In this document: positions 22,613 to 38,300 of the stretch, piece by piece
Layout of the letters: each line of letters opens with the position of its first letter
Position numbering within the stretch: position 1 is the first letter of the stretch
Assembly (NCBI GenBank): GCA_903813345.2
Contig: CAIIXF020000004.1
Coordinates: forward strand, 16,661,513 to 16,725,512
Length of the DNA: 64,000 bases
Direction: 5' to 3'
Source of the DNA: Owenia fusiformis
Taxonomy: Eukaryota > Annelida > Polychaeta > Sabellida > Oweniidae
Made by a program: the position numbers and the translations under genes
The notes under the pieces: model-generated
Told to the model about the DNA's origin: nothing
The model's database searches: none
The model's input: only the letters and a program-made list of their open reading frames with translations

Positions 22613-23297
22613 CTTTGATAATTAATCATGAAAATTACAATAATTTCTCACCATGGATATCTACTTAGGTACAATCCCTTATAGTGATTTAACATGAAAT
22701 TTCACTGTGTGATAATTTGGAATAACTTCTATCACAGACATATTACACAAAGTTGTAAATCGTCACAAATGTTTTTCCAGTAACAAAATAATTGAGTAAA
22801 ATCCTTTGAGAATTGCGATCATGTACAAGTATATATACAATGCAATAATACTTACAATCATGTAATGTATACAATACATTATAATAACCATTTAATATAT
22901 ACAATAATCATTGAAGATAATGCAATAAAAGACACAATTATAAAATATCTGTATAATTTAAAACTGTCTTATAAATACTCAATATATAATTTCTAAAGGC
23001 TTATCTTTTAATCTCATGATTTAAAATGTGCTGATTCAGCAAATCTCAATGGCATAAAAAACTGTATGTCCAACATAATAAACAGGGTATTCATCAGTGT
23101 ACTTGACATCTTAATACATTTGTTAAATCTGTTCCATAGCAACTCCCTATAGTAACCAGTGTCACATGATACTTATTTGTTTTGTGTTTTTTCCATGTAG
23201 AATCTCATCAAACATTGAGTGTCTCATGATGTGTACTTGTTTTCATATTTTTCCTCGCAGATTGAATTCACCAATCTGCAGAAGGTGTATCATAATG

Positions 23298-23303
23298 TTT
23301 ATT
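23298..23303 (-). promoter_or_regulatory. Probable poly(A) signal of the ERICH6-like gene
   Basis: AATAAA on the minus strand lies about 20 bases after the TAA stop at 23323-23325. Confidence 0.45.
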
Positions 23304-23322
23304 TGTTGATAGTTTTTTCCTA

Positions 23323-26300
23323 TTAGTTTACTTTAACTGTTGGCAAAGTTGGGTCTTGGACGGGATCAGGTGTCTCAGAAATAATATGATGACGTTTTTT
23401 CCGAGTTTTTTCATTCTTTTGTATTTTACTAGCTAAACTAAGAGGAGGTTGAAGTTTCTCAACTTTTGTAGAGTTCGGGTATTTTAATAGATTTGAAACT
23501 TTGTCCAGAAGTGTTCTGAAATGAGAAAATATCAACATTTTAGTTTCATACTTTTGTGAGTCTATATATGAACTATGAATATATTCTTACTGTGGAGGGT
23601 TAAAATACTTGTATTTATACATACATCATGGTAAATTGAAACTTTTCCATGAAGGAAGGAACAATTCTTTGATGAATTCAAAAGTAGCAAGTCCCATTGA
23701 CTAAGATGTTAATGAACCTCTTTACAGGGAACACCTGTATACAACAAAAACAAACAGAACTGAGACTGTTCCATTTACACAGATTTGACTGTATTTAATT
23801 TTTATTTTATTTAATACCTTAGAACATTAAGTTACTTACTCAACACTAGTCTTAGTATCCCTTAGGTAAATGGTTTCCACATCTTCCTCATTTGGAGGTA
23901 GATTCTCCCATAAGACCTGTAATAAAAGAGTTATTTTTTAATTAAAGGCACTTGTTAGCAAAACTCGGTATACATGTATATACAACCAGTATACAACCTA
24001 AACCCCAATAATTAAACATTTCTTTCAAAATTATTAAAGTATTTCATACGGTAAAACTCAATGCATGACCTCCTTACCTTTATTCTAGCACCGACATTAA
24101 ACCTCACACTGCGCTGCTTCTCAGCCATTGTAAGACCAATCTTCTCTTGTGACATCACACGCAGCCCAATCCCAGAGGCGACACCTATACAGATAGGTTG
24201 GAATGGAGGGGCATGAACGTGATCATGTTGGTCCTTCCAAAGCCATCTACGTTTTTTACTACCTTTGTTGTCCAACTCAAGGCCACCTAGTTGATCCAGC
24301 ACTAACCTATTTAAGTAATTCAAAAATTAATCCATGCTAGGAGCTCACCATTAAGCAGGTGTCCAGAATCAGTACCTCTTTCTTCTTCCCTGCTATAACC
24401 AATTTGGAAGCACCCGATTTAACTGAATCACATGATCTAATTATGCGCAATGACATATTTCTGTCGCAGTGTTGCAACAGCCAATCAGATTGCGAGTACT
24501 TAAATGGGGAAATGCTAACTGCTTATCGCAGGGGGGAAAAAGAAAGAATATATTCTGGATTTTGAAGCCCTGTGATCGGAGGATGAGAGCTCATACGTCT
24601 CGAATTCCCGACCTCATGGTAATGGCAACAGGGACTACCTGAGCATGTTCAGTGCTCTAGAACACTCAGTATTGTAATCTGTCCCACGTACAAATGATTC
24701 TAATTGGTTATAAATTCTAATGTTTTTATATAGCCACAGAGCAAAATGGATTAGCTCTCTTATAATAATATTTTGCAGTGTTTTCATGAATAACTAAACG
24801 TAAAGATGGCGCTATACATACAGATAGTAGAAGGGGTCTTACCTTATACTGCCATCAGGATAGTAAACACTGGCATTGCCATTTGGTTCAAATGTTGCTA
24901 GTATAGGGGGTCTATCCTCACGGTCGCCATGGACGATATATGTGAACTGTCCTCGTTCAATGGATGAGATAGTGATAGCATTACGCCCAGAGGAGTAACT
25001 GATATAGTGTTAAGGATAAACAAGGTATTAACATGCAAAATGACACCACCTACCATTTGTTACAAACACTGAACATCAGCCATCGAATGATGAACACAAA
25101 CCGCTAAATACTGACCACCAAACAACATCAGGAGACTGTCACAATATGTCACCACTTCTGAAGGTGATATAGCAACAACACAAATATGTAAACTGGTTGC
25201 AGTTACAAATTGTATCCACTTGTTACAGATACCGAAGTCAGTCACAAATATAAAAAATATAAAAGATGTTGACTATAACAACATAAAATTATTCTTGGTA
25301 CGTTGATGATACAGCATATAAGGCCTGTGTAGGCCCTGAAGGATGGGACCATATTTAGTAAGATATCATTGTAAAGGATACAATACATTCCCAGTGCCAT
25401 CAGGGAAGAGAGTGAGGAATGGCTGCCCATTGGAGTAGTTGCGTCTGATGAACATCTCTCGGTGCTGAAAGAGAAATGTTAAAAAATATAACAGTAAATC
25501 ATGTCATATGCCTTATATGTCTTATATGGATCTGAAATATGGGGCATGTCGAATTACTTTTCTACAAAAGATTTGAATGAATGGTTTACAAATGGCAGAC
25601 GATTTCCATCTGAGAAACTTCTGTTATCTTTTTGTAAATATATTCTTAAAGTAAATAAAAAATCAACAAATTTAGCAATTTATGGAGAGCTTGGGAAATA
25701 CCCACTATATATAAATATATTCAAACAAGCTACTAATTTCTATAATCACATGTTAAATACGTCATACATCTTATTATCAGAAGCACTTACTACATCAAAT
25801 GACTTATCAAAGATCAACAAGTCATCGTGGATGCTGAATTTTAAAAGTGTAATGGATAAATTAGAGGTAGTATCATTTTCAGGAAATACTCCCAGCAATA
25901 TCAATAATACTTTAGATGTAAAAGAATATACTATTGACGCATCCGAAGTTGTTTGTAAATCAAAAATTAGTTTTGAAGATTATTGGCGAAATCAATTGAA
26001 TTCCGACCAATGTCGCAAACTGAATACATACAAAATATTTAAAAGCAATTTCAGGTTCGAACCATATTTAGATTCAATTTCAAATGGGCATTTACGACGA
26101 AGTCTAACAAAGTTTCGTATCAGTAACCACAAATTAAAAATAGAAACGGGTAGATACGAACGCCCAAAATTAAAGATCGATGAAAGAATTTGCGAGGTTT
26201 GCAATTTAATAGAAAACGAAAAACACATAATGCGTTCATGTAAAAAATACAGTATATATAGAAAGAAAATGCTCGATAAACTTGTATCACACGGCAACCC

Positions 26301-29300
26301 AATTAAACACCTTTTCAACATGGAGGACGATTCACTTTTTTTCCAATATTGTATGTCTTGTGAAAATAAAGAAATTGAAATTGTAGCAGAATTTATTCAT
26401 AAATGTAATATAACATAGAAGGGTGTGATATATGACATAAACAATGGACGCGTATCACAATCACCATTCATGTGCTTATCCATGATGCATATTTATTTGT
26501 TCATTTATTTAATTATTTATTTATTATGAAGTGTTAATTTTGTGTGTTGTTATATATACTGTTTTCTGTTGTATTGATATATTGTAAAATTAGTGTTTAC
26601 TTTGTGTACACTTAACCTTTTATGGGTATGAATGTGTAATAAAGTTCATAAATCTAAATCTAAATCTATGCACGTTTTCAGCATGAAGAGTTTTAAAATT
26701 TATTACTTTCTTATTTTCTTAATTTACTTAAACAAATATTGTACTGAATCAATGTCTGCCATCCTCAAAAAATTAGTACCATGGGTACTGGGCTCACATG
26801 GTGTTGCTCAAAAATGAAAATAAAAAAGACGGGTATAATTTTTTGCAGATTTTTTGTGACAAAATTATTTCATACAACTACTCTTTACAAAGACATGGCT
26901 TTTTACAATGCAGGACACCTGAACTTATTTGTAAAGCTAGGAAATGGGCCAAAAGTGAATTTCCCGAGACAAAAATGGTGGCCATTTTTAAATTAGGCGA
27001 GATTTTGAAGCAGGAGTCACAGGTTTTTTTTCTTTATTGATGTTGAACAAAATTATTTTAAATCAGAAACCTATCTACAGAGGATTTAAAAAGGGTTAAC
27101 AGAGGTTTAAAACTTGCCACTTTTTTGGACTTACTGAGAGACAGATGGACGAATCAATGTTAACTAAAATGGCTGAAAATAAAAAAACTGATATAATATT
27201 TTGCCGACTTTTTGTAAAAAATTATTTCATACAACTACTCTTTACAGTGACATGGCTTTTTACAATGCAGGACAGCTGAAATTATTTGTAAAGCTAGGAA
27301 ATTGGCCAAAAGTGAATTTCGCGAGACAAGAATGGTGACCATTTTGAAAATAGGCGAGTTTTTGAACCAAGAGTCATAGGAGAGTTTTTTGTATTGATGT
27401 TGAACAAAATTAACTTAAAACAGGAATCCTATCGACAGAGGGTTTAAGTCAAATGGTCCAAAAGTGGATTTTGCGAGGAGACAGATGGACAAATCAATGT
27501 TAACTAAAATGGCTGAAAATAAAAAAAATGGATATTATTTTTTGCTGATTTTTCGTAACAAAATTATTTCATACATCTACTCTTTACATTGACATGGATT
27601 TTTACAATGTAGGACACTTGAAATTATTTGTAAAGCTAGGAAATAGGTCAAAAGTGAATTTCGCGAGACAAAAATGGCGGCCATTTTGAAAATAGGCGAG
27701 CTTTTGAGCCAGGAGTCATAGGGGAGTTTTCTGTATTGATGTTGAACAGAAATAACTTAAAACAGGAATCCTATCGACAGAGGTTTTAAAACGTGCCACT
27801 GTTGTTGACGGAAAATGGATTTCACAAGTCAGATGGACAAATCAATGTTAACTAAAATGGCTGAAAATAAAAAAATAGATATAACATTTTGCTGATTTTT
27901 TGTAACAAAATTATTTCATATATCTACTCTTTACATTGATGCAGATTTTTCAATGTAGGACACCTGAAATTATTTGTAAAGCTAGGAAATGGGTCAAAAG
28001 TGAATTTCGCGAGACAAAAATGGCGGCCATTTTGAAAATAGGCGAGCTTTTGAACCAGGAGTCATAGGGGAGTTTTCTGTATTGATGTTGAACACAAATA
28101 ACTTAAAACAGGAATCCTATCAACAGAGGTTTTAAAACGTGCCAGTCAAAAGTGAATTTCGCGAGACAAAAATGGCGGCCATTTTGAAAATAGGCGAGCT
28201 TTTGAGCCAGGAGTCATAGGGGAGTTTTCTGTATTGATGTTGAACAGAAATAACTTAAAACAGGAATCCTATCGACAGAGGTTTTAAAACGTGCCACTGT
28301 TGTTAACGGAAAAGTGGATTTCACAAGTCAGATAGACAAATCAATGTTAACTAAAATGGCTGAAAATAAAAAAAAAGATATAATTTTTCGCTAATTTTTT
28401 GTAACAAAATTATTTCATATATCTACTCTTTACATTGACACAGATTTTTAAAATGTAGGACTCCTGAAATTATTTGTAAAGCTAGGAAATGGGTCAAAAG
28501 TGAATTTCGCGAGACAAAAATGGCGGCCATTCTGAAAATAGGTGAGCTTTTGAACCAGGAGTCATAGGGGAGTTTTCTGTATTGATGTTGAACAGAAATA
28601 ACTTAAAACAGGAATCCTATCGACAGAGGTTTTAAAACGTGCCAGTCAAAAGTGAATTTCGCGAGACAAAAATGGCGGCCATTTTGAAAATAGGCGAGCT
28701 TTTGAACCAGGAGTCATAGGGGAGTTTTCTGTATTGATGTTGAACAGAAATAACTTAAAACAGGAATCCTATCGACAGAGGTTTTAAAACGTGCCACTAT
28801 TGTTGACGGACGGACGGACGGACGGACGGACGGACAGACAGACGGACAAGTGAGTGATTGCAAAAGCTCACCATGTGAGCTAATAAAAAGGTGGAGGCCA
28901 TAACAATATGTCATAACTTGTGGTGATGACATAAAAATGGTGGCTATAACAATATGTCACCTCTTCTTGATGGTGACATAAAAAGCCAGATTCATTATAC
29001 TCACAGTTTGTTTCAAGGTCTCCCAAGCAGGGGACTCCTCAGTCTCAAAATACTCAGGATCATCTGGTATCTCCTCCAGGGGGCTAGGGGCCCTCAGGGT
29101 CCACCCTTCCTCCAGACATTTGGCACTAGACAACTGGTAGTTAATCGTCTTCATTTGTCTCGCAACTGTAATAAAGAAATTTGATAATTTAATAGTTTAA
29201 AGAATATATTTATAATTTTTACCTGTGAGTTAGTTAGTGCATGTTAGTTAAGTTGGATGTGTGTTAAAGGGTGCAGGGGTTGTATGGGGTGGGGGGGGGG

Positions 29301-32300
29301 TTACTTCTTTTTCTATCCACACTGTTCAAAGTGTAAATGTTCCATGTGTGGGGGCTGCAGGGATACTGGGGCCACATGGTGTTAACTTCTTAAGGTAGAC
29401 CTCATACCAGTGATCTAATAAGATGAATAGGCTAGTAAGCATGTTTCAATTTGCAAACTTGGACCACCTTAAAATGTGTTATTGATAATACTTTTTAGCT
29501 GTCATTTTCATAGTTATACATAAACATTAGTTATTTACGAGGCCCGATCAGAAAGTAAGTAACCAACTGCTCTCATTTCTTCATACTTTATTCAATCACA
29601 TTGAAGTTTTCACAGATGATGTAGAAAATATTAACCTATTAAAGAAGACCAAGGACAATGGGTTAGCGTCAATTCCATTGTTATTACTGTTGCTATGGTG
29701 ACAGTTGTTTGGGTTAGGCGGGGCACCCTGTTTTAAGTGACGTTTGAAGATAATTTGTAGAGTTTTTCTACATGTTGTAATACTTCCAATTATATCAAAT
29801 TCAAATGTAAGACTACATTTTATCTCATAGTCCTTCAAAATAATCGCCACCAAAGTCAATGCAGTTGAGGCAATGTTTCACTCCATCCTTAAAGAAGTGC
29901 AACATGGCAGCATTCAATGACTGCAAACTGCCATTGAAAGTTTTAATGATGGCCTTATTGCTGTCCAAATGGACTCTCCATAACAACATCTTTGCATTTG
30001 GAAAGAATTTGGTCACATGGGACCAGGTCTAGGGAATAGTGAGCCTGGGGTAGTTGTGTGACCATGGAAAAGGCTTAATCTACTGTATCTTCGGTTATGT
30101 TGGCTCAGTCGAGGTGGACCATTGTCATCATGCCAGTAAAATCCCCCTTCAACAACATTTGACTGGATTGAAACTGTGACTGAATCTTGACCATCATTAT
30201 ATGCACTATATGCACTTGATATCTTTGTGTCGATGACTTATAAATGAGACAATGGATCATAGTTACCATTGTGATAATACATAACACAAATTATCCAGTC
30301 TTGCATTAAAAAATGTTAGGTCATTTGGAGGAATACAGCACGTAAAAAACTCTACAAACAATCTTCAAAAGCCGTTTACAAAAGGGTGCCCTGCCTACCC
30401 AAAACAATCATCACCATAGCAACAGCCATAACAATGGCATTGACGCTAACCCATTGTCCTTGGTCTTCTTTAATAGGTTAATATTTTCTACATCATCTGT
30501 GAAAAGTTCAATGTGATTAAATGAAGTATGAAAAAATGAAAGCAGTTGGTTACTTACTTTCTGATCGGGCCTCGTAGACTCAAACAATGTTGCCTAAATT
30601 TAATGAATGATTACAAAATCTGTAATATAACAAATATAACAGTTTTACAATTCAGAAAGTTGTTTAAAATTATAAAATATAATAATATTCAAATTCCAAA
30701 CCATTTCTACTATCTATAAAACAACTAAAAATAACAAAATAGTATAGAGTCAAACAATTCAGAAATTGAACAATCTCCACGTAAAACCATGACCAGATGT
30801 TTCTTGGAAAAACAAAAGTCAAAATTGACATAAAAATATCTAAATATTATGTACCTACATGTATTTGAAATTGTTTACTTTAAAAGACAACGGTTTACAT
30901 GGAAATGAGACTAATTTTTATTTATGACATACAAAACAACTAAACAAACAATCAGACAAACAAACAAAAACATTTAATGAACTACATGTACATAAGCAAT
31001 GGAAAGTAAACAAATTACAACACTCAACGTTTACTTTTTAACTTAAACAATAAAGATACTCTGACCCCAAGTTGGCTTCAAATAGAATGCTCATTATTGT
31101 TTCCACATCATCATTCTTCACTTGACACTATAACATGCAATTTCAAACAATTACGAATAACAGTAAAACTATTGTGTAGTATAGTCTAACCTGGCGCTCT
31201 GTCTGTAGGAGGTTGTGTGGAAGCTTATAGAGGAAATGTGCATGCTTATTATAAATAATACAACCATTCTAATTAAACATTCATTCTACTTGTATGTTAA
31301 CATTCATTCGTTCCAATCATTAAATATATAACAGATATATAATGAAAGTCAAAATTTTGTAGAAAAGATAAGTGCAAAAACTGTTTAAAATTTAGTTATA
31401 ACAGAGGCGAGGCTAAGTTCCAAAAGGTGAGGCAAATATAGAGAGGTGAGGTAAAACCTAAGCCAAATAGAATATTTTGCATTTATGGGACTCAGTTTTA
31501 GTTGAAACTTATCTAAAATTATTTTTCTATAAAATTCTAATGAGGCAATTGCCTCTCCTGCCTCATAGCTATAGCTACATTCATGAAATTCATGAATAAG
31601 GACTTTAACCTAATGTGTCTGAATGATATCTTTTAAGGCTTAAGCTTTCTAGAGCCATTCTGGAAAATTCATAGACTGACGATGTGAGTCCTTGCAATTT
31701 AAAATCCTATAATTTTGTAAAATCAGAATAACATTTCATTAAAGTGTAAGACTTGTTGTCTTCCATGCATATGGTGTATTTTTAATGGTAAATAATAATC
31801 CATGCAGTGTTGTATAAGATACAATACATTATTTACATTAATACTGGGTGTGTTGTTACAATGATCATTTCACATTCTACCCACTTTGTCACCAGCTGAC
31901 CTCCTTAAGGCATCTGTCAATCAAACTAAGCAATTTAATCTTGATTTCTAATTCTATCAAAAATTATTCATAAGTTACAGTATTTTACAAGTTCCCATTG
32001 ATGGATAACCAAATATGGCACTTTGTACTTTAAATGGCCAAATATTGCATTAATCCATCCATCATTAAAAACATGACAAAAATATGGATAGCAGTATTAG
32101 AAAATACAATTATGAATGGGTAAATATAAAGTTATAAACATTATTCCAATACTGCATTTTTAATAGTATTCAATGACACCAAATATGGCACTTACAATTA
32201 GCGTAGAAGTTCTGCCCGCCCTGACCAGCAGCGCCACCTGGTCCCCCAGATGTGAGGTGCCCTGCTGCAGCCTGTTGCATTTTGAGCTCACGCTCCCTCA

Positions 32301-35300
32301 ACCTGAAAACATATCATTGAATTAAAGCCTTAGCATTTATGATGTAAGAAAGGGTTACCAGCTGAGATTCAAAAGTAGGTGAGGCTGATTCAAATAGTGA
32401 AGCTGATTCAAACTGGTGAGGCATTGAGCCAAGGTGAGAATTTTTTAAAACTTCTTCAATACAATTTTTACCATTTTAGTTGAAAAATGTTTAAACAACA
32501 ATCAACTATCTGTTAAATGTTAGCAAGGCTTCCTCCAGGCTAGCAATACACCATTATTTTGACATGATTTTGACCAGTAAATGTGGATTCTATATTATAC
32601 AGTAAGTATATCTAAATGCAGAGATGGTAAAGAACACATCATTTGGGGAGTCACTTTTTCACTTCTTAATTGATTGAGGGATTCATTAAAAAGTTAGTAC
32701 ATCATAACTGATACTTTATACAAACATTGAAAAGGTAAAAGCAAGTTGTAATACAGATACTTGATAGAATATACATGTACATAATTGAATTATAATTTGA
32801 AATCTCTATAACACAAAACAAAACAAGGCATTAACATGCAAAATGTCACCACCTACCATTTTTTACAGACACCAACCACTGAACAACAACTGCTGAATGT
32901 CGAACAAAAAAGCTAGAGACAATAACAATGTCACCATTTCTGGTGGTGTCATAATCACTGCACAACATTTACAGGCAATTTCTCGCATGATGGTAGATAA
33001 TTCCAGGAATCATGCAACTTCATAATTTTTCATGAGATTTAAAAAATATACTTGAAATCATAATGTACCATAACACATACAACTATCATTGCAATTTTAT
33101 TTCTGGAAATACACAAACCTCAGCACAAAATGAGAACACTGTAGTAATCTCCAGATACACGTAGCTCTATTAACACCTATGAACGTTAATGCACTTTACA
33201 TGTAGCTGGTGCTAGCAGTGTTCTAATTGAAAGGCAGTGATTTTACTGTAACTGTTTGTGCATTTTCAGTATAGAATCCATTGGTTTACATGACATGCAT
33301 CTTATAAATTCAATTCAAACAAATTCAATTGCTGAATGTATTCTTAAGATGACAATGTATGACGCAATACTTCTTAGAAACAACATAAACGCCAAACAAT
33401 GATTTTGGACACAAAAATCAACATGTATGTTCTAAATATTCAATGTAAACACAAATATTTCAGCATTAACACTGAATATCAGTGTACACACAATTCAGTG
33501 TACATTAGTTTCTATGTATACCTGAATCAGTGTAAACATGATTCAGTATATAATTGAGTTAGTGTTCACTTGATTTTATGTATACTTGAATCAGTGTACA
33601 CTTCATTTGATGTATACTGTACTTGAATCAGTGTACACTTCATTTGATGTATACTGTACTTGAATCAGTGTACACTTCATTTGATGTATACTGTACTTGA
33701 ATCAGTGTACACTTCATTTGATGTATACTGTACTTGAATCAGTGTACACTTCATTTGATGTATACTTGAATCAGTGTACACTTCATTTGATGTATACTTG
33801 AATCAGTGTACACTTCATTTGATGTATACTTGAATCAGTGTACACTTCATTTGATGTATACTTGAATCAGTGTACACTTCATTTGATGTATACTTGAATC
33901 AGTGTACACTTCATTTGATGTATACTTGAATCAGTGTACACTTCATTTAATGTGGGTATACTACATTCAATGCACTACACTTAATGGCAGTAGAATACCT
34001 CTGTGCTTCTCGCTCTTGTTGCCTACACATTGGAGAATAAAACAGGATTAGTTCTTACAGATTGCGTATTTGCGTAACAAATTTTTCCTATACCAGTATT
34101 GTTCATACATTTGGGGCCAACTTGTAAATTTTGATTTCCACTGCACTAATGTTGGCATTATTCATTTTCACTTTAAGTTTATTGTAACCCCCATTTAATT
34201 AAGGTCAAATAAATCAAAATTATTTTTTCATGTACCTGACTTGTGCTCGTTCTTTTGCTTCTCTTCTTTGAGCCTTGCTGCCATAATGCGGATGAGGCTT
34301 TACATCGATCTTTTCATCCTCGTAGTATTTCTTATGTAATGGGTGAGTCAACGTGAAATGTACGAACTCCCGATAATCATCACAACAATATAACTCCTCC
34401 GGGGGTAATCGGTCCTGCTGTTCCATTGTCGGAAATGGTTTGATTGGCTGCTCACAAAATTCACACATTCCATCAAACATCGATCCAGCCGATGTAAGAT
34501 TACGTAAGAATGCTTCATCATCTTCTTCTATATCTTGTATGTTTTCGTCTGTTCCGATTGCATCACGTATGTTAGTTCGATTTTCAGGGTCTTCCCCATC
34601 TTGATACTGAGCTTCCGATTCGCGAATATACTACAAACATAACAATGTTAAATATGTATAAATGGTGTGTGAGAATGACGGTATAGAAAATCAATTATAC
34701 AGCTACCACATATATTGGGAGCGCTATTTAAAAGTTGATTTAAAAAATGCACAAATTACTAAGAATACAAACTTTCAATTTTCTTCTTATTTACGAGAAT
34801 CACCTTCTTTAAAAACTTCTCTTCAAAAAAGCATCGCAAGAGATGTATATGGCACACACTGATATAAAATCTCTTATCCTTCTCTACAGGTGCCTTGATC
34901 TCCCGTTCTTTCTTCTCACGTTCCAGTTTCTCTTGTGCAAGTTTTGCCGTAACATATGGGCATTGAAAAAAGGTACTATCTGGTGCCTTGGGTTTCTAGA
35001 GGAGATGAATAATAGAAATAGAGAAAACAAAGAATAGGAGAGAAATATAAAGACACAAAGCTCTTATTAGGTCGGCCCCACATATCAATAGCGGTCAATT
35101 GACACATTTAATTTCATCTTCAGTTTATGTGATTCCTGTGACCTTTGTTTGAAACAAAAGTCATTGAGATTTTTTTGAAATTGAAATTTCACTTTTTAGT
35201 CAAAAGGAGATGGTGGGGTAAAATTACAATAAAAGAATTATGAAATAAAATGGTGTCATTTGACAGCATTAATATTTGGCTATCTTAACTATAGGTATCT

Positions 35301-38300
35301 AACAGAGCCAGATAAAGGACACGTACAATCTTTGTGCTCCTGCTTCTCAAGTTCTAAGGAAGGACTGGTCAGACAATTTTAGACAGCGATGTCAGTTCAT
35401 AACGATTTAATCCTCCATATTCAGTCAATAATGACATATTCATATGTCAAAAACTTATTGTCCTATTGTTCTTCCTTAAAGTTGGGCCACATCAAAATCA
35501 AAAGTTAACTAGTGTTAAAAGATTGTTCACAATAGCAAGCAAGAAGGAAAGCCCAGACAGAGGTATACAGTGTTAGGTGCAGGCTGCAATAAGAAAAGAG
35601 AAGGTACAATATGAGAGGTAAACATGGCACAGATGGTATTGCTATTGTTAATTTGGTGCTCTTTAATTTTGTGAAATGACGGCATAAACGAAATCAATTT
35701 AAATTATTTGTATCATTAGCATCATGTAAAAGTTGAAAATTATAATCTAGGACAACATGACAAACAACCTAAAGTGTTCAAAATCGCCAAATTTAAGATA
35801 GCTCTAACATTGTAACAGTAAATGACAGACTGGTAGAAGTTAAAGTGGGAGGAAAGACAGCACATCAGTTGTAAGCATTGACAGGCAGAGACAAGCAAAA
35901 GATGTCCAAATCATCAGATCATGTCTTTATTACTCAAAGAGCAGAATATTCCTAGAATCAATGAGAATCATATTACTTCTCATTATTTTAATAAAATGCC
36001 CTCCTAATGGATGCAACAAAGCCCTCTAAAGTACAAAACAATGACCAAAAATCTTTTCAAAAAAAAAAAAAAAGCACTAAATGGTAATAAGCTGTTTGAT
36101 TGAACATCATTTGCCTATACTAAAATGCCCTCAACATGGATGCTACAAAGCCCTAAACATTTAGGCTACAATGCCCTCAATATGTAGACTACAAAGCCCT
36201 CAGCATGTATGCTTAAATGTCCTTAAACTATACCTGAAGTATTTGAGGTGGACCTATACTTGGCATAGGTTCATCTGTTTCATCTTCATCATCATCAGAT
36301 GTCTGCAATAAATCATTAATTATGATTGTGATTATCTAATTACAATTAATTAATTACTTATATTGATAAACTAACCGATTCTTACCTTTCATTAAGGGTT
36401 TTAAAGCACTAAGCAGTCTTATATAATATTTCAACATTTCTAATGAAAACACTTTACGTTTAATTATTTCTCCATTAAAGGAACTTATCATCATATATAC
36501 AGTGGGAATTCATAACAAGTTTTTAGAATTTATCAATTAAAATTGAATAACAAGTCATTAAATTAATCACTGAGGTGGTTGTTTCTTAGTATGTACAAAT
36601 CTTAATGAACTTGATTGAATGTGACTATGAAACATAAATCAATAAAATACAAAAATAAATCTTCATTAATGTTTTGCTAATAAGCCAACTTTTCAGCAAA
36701 TGCATAGAATTGGGTTATCTAATTTATTGAATATAAATTGTATAAATCAAAAGATAATTGAATTAGATTTGATGAATATTGCAGAGGACTTACATCAGAA
36801 TCACTACTGAGTTCCAGCAGTGGAATCCCATATTCATTGTCATTTGGGTTAAAAGGTGGCGCCACTTCATCTGGCTTGTCAGCCTCTTCCTTTAGAGATT
36901 TATCACCAGGGGTAACCCCACGAGATCTAGGTGTTTTACCACCATCTCTTGGATCAAAAGAAGCTGAAATAAAAGAATTACATGTAGGCACTACACTTTT
37001 GCTGAGTAAATGAATAAACACAGGGAGCACACGCGTTTCAAGCTCGCAACCTCGTGGTTACGGCGCCCAATCGCCTAGCTCGAACGTGCCGGCGCCCAAG
37101 CCCTATCGGCCAACTAGACAACCCCAGAAAAGGTTGTTTTGTCAGTCGATCTGACTAGCTAGAGGCAGCTGATGTTAACGCTCGAACACACCAGAGGAAG
37201 CACAAGGTTGTCTCCAAGTTTCTGTTTTTGTAGTCTAGCTACTGTACAAGCCCTTGTGACCCCCCCCAAATCACACATCTACCCACAAGTGTTGTGTTGG
37301 TGAATTAAGGGGGAGGGGGGGTGTCAACAGTCTTGAAGCAAGACTACTAATCAGGTATAATTGATATAAATTGTAAATTACATTGAAAAAAGAAATACTA
37401 TGGAGTTTGTGGATTATTGAAATGATGGGCCCAGAACTAAGCTTTAAAAATATTTCAGCGTCGTTTGTATTATTGAACACAATTTTTGCTGACTTGTTCA
37501 GCTCACTACATTTACTTGCTGTCAAAATTAGTAAGGGGTTTTGGAATTGAGTATTGTATTTTGTGTTTTTAAAATTCTTTCATTCAATTAATTGCATAAC
37601 ATTGATTTCATCACAGTATTTAATATTGCAAAAATTTTTATTCAAATAGTCACCATGGCACTATATCTCAAAATACATGTCAAGAATTAGTAACCATTAC
37701 ATTTAGAAACATTCAAATAGATCCTCACACACTTCATCACTACTCTGGAAAAGTTGTGAATATCATGTTCAGTTTTGTTTTTACCGTACCTTCACTCTCA
37801 TCTTCACTGTCTGGAATCCCATCATCAGCTAACTTGGTTAGTTCTTTCTCTGCATTTGAGCCACTCTCTGTTAGCCAAACAGTGTGAAACAGTTATTCAA
37901 ACAAACAGACAAAAGTAATTTGATTCAGTGATTTGAGCACAATTTTTGGGGATGAGATGGAGTGTCACCATAACCTTATGGGACAGCACCATTGTACGTC
38001 TTTCGAAGTCTCATAATGAAATTAATTTTGTTTAACCAATCAGAACTTTCCCATTCACAATTTCCCAGACTTTGCAGATGATGTGGATTTTCCGACTTCA
38101 TAAACCGCACATCTGAGACAGGAGTACCATTTATTTAAATGAGACTTTGAGAAAGGTACAGTGCAGGTCATGTGATCATATTTCATAGATTTGATTAATT
38201 GAAACCATATATATTTGTGAGAATAATCAACAATCAATCGGCTAAAATTGTTCAAAACTTTAGTGCATATTAGATCACAGTAATAAGTTCTCAAACAATA

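Larger units (their letters stand above)
21129..23322. other. Intergenic, convergent gene ends
   Basis: This is the space between the acetyltransferase stop and the ERICH6 stop on the other strand. It contains an inverted repeat at 21654-21738 (CTTGCCCAAGTCGGT / ACCGACTTGGGCAAG) and one copy of a dispersed repeat at about 22485-22612. AATAAA words suit the plus gene (about 21593) and, as TTTATT at 23298-23303, the minus gene. No other gene is seen. Confidence 0.6.

Noticed and set aside
26649-26668. TAAATC repeats resembling telomeric sequence
   Set aside because: It is the short 3' tail of the LINE fragment, not TTAGGG, and only about three units.
33585-33953. Regular 32-37 bp repeats that might be read as a CRISPR array
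   Set aside because: The units are contiguous with no unique spacers, and the DNA is a eukaryotic intron. It is a minisatellite.
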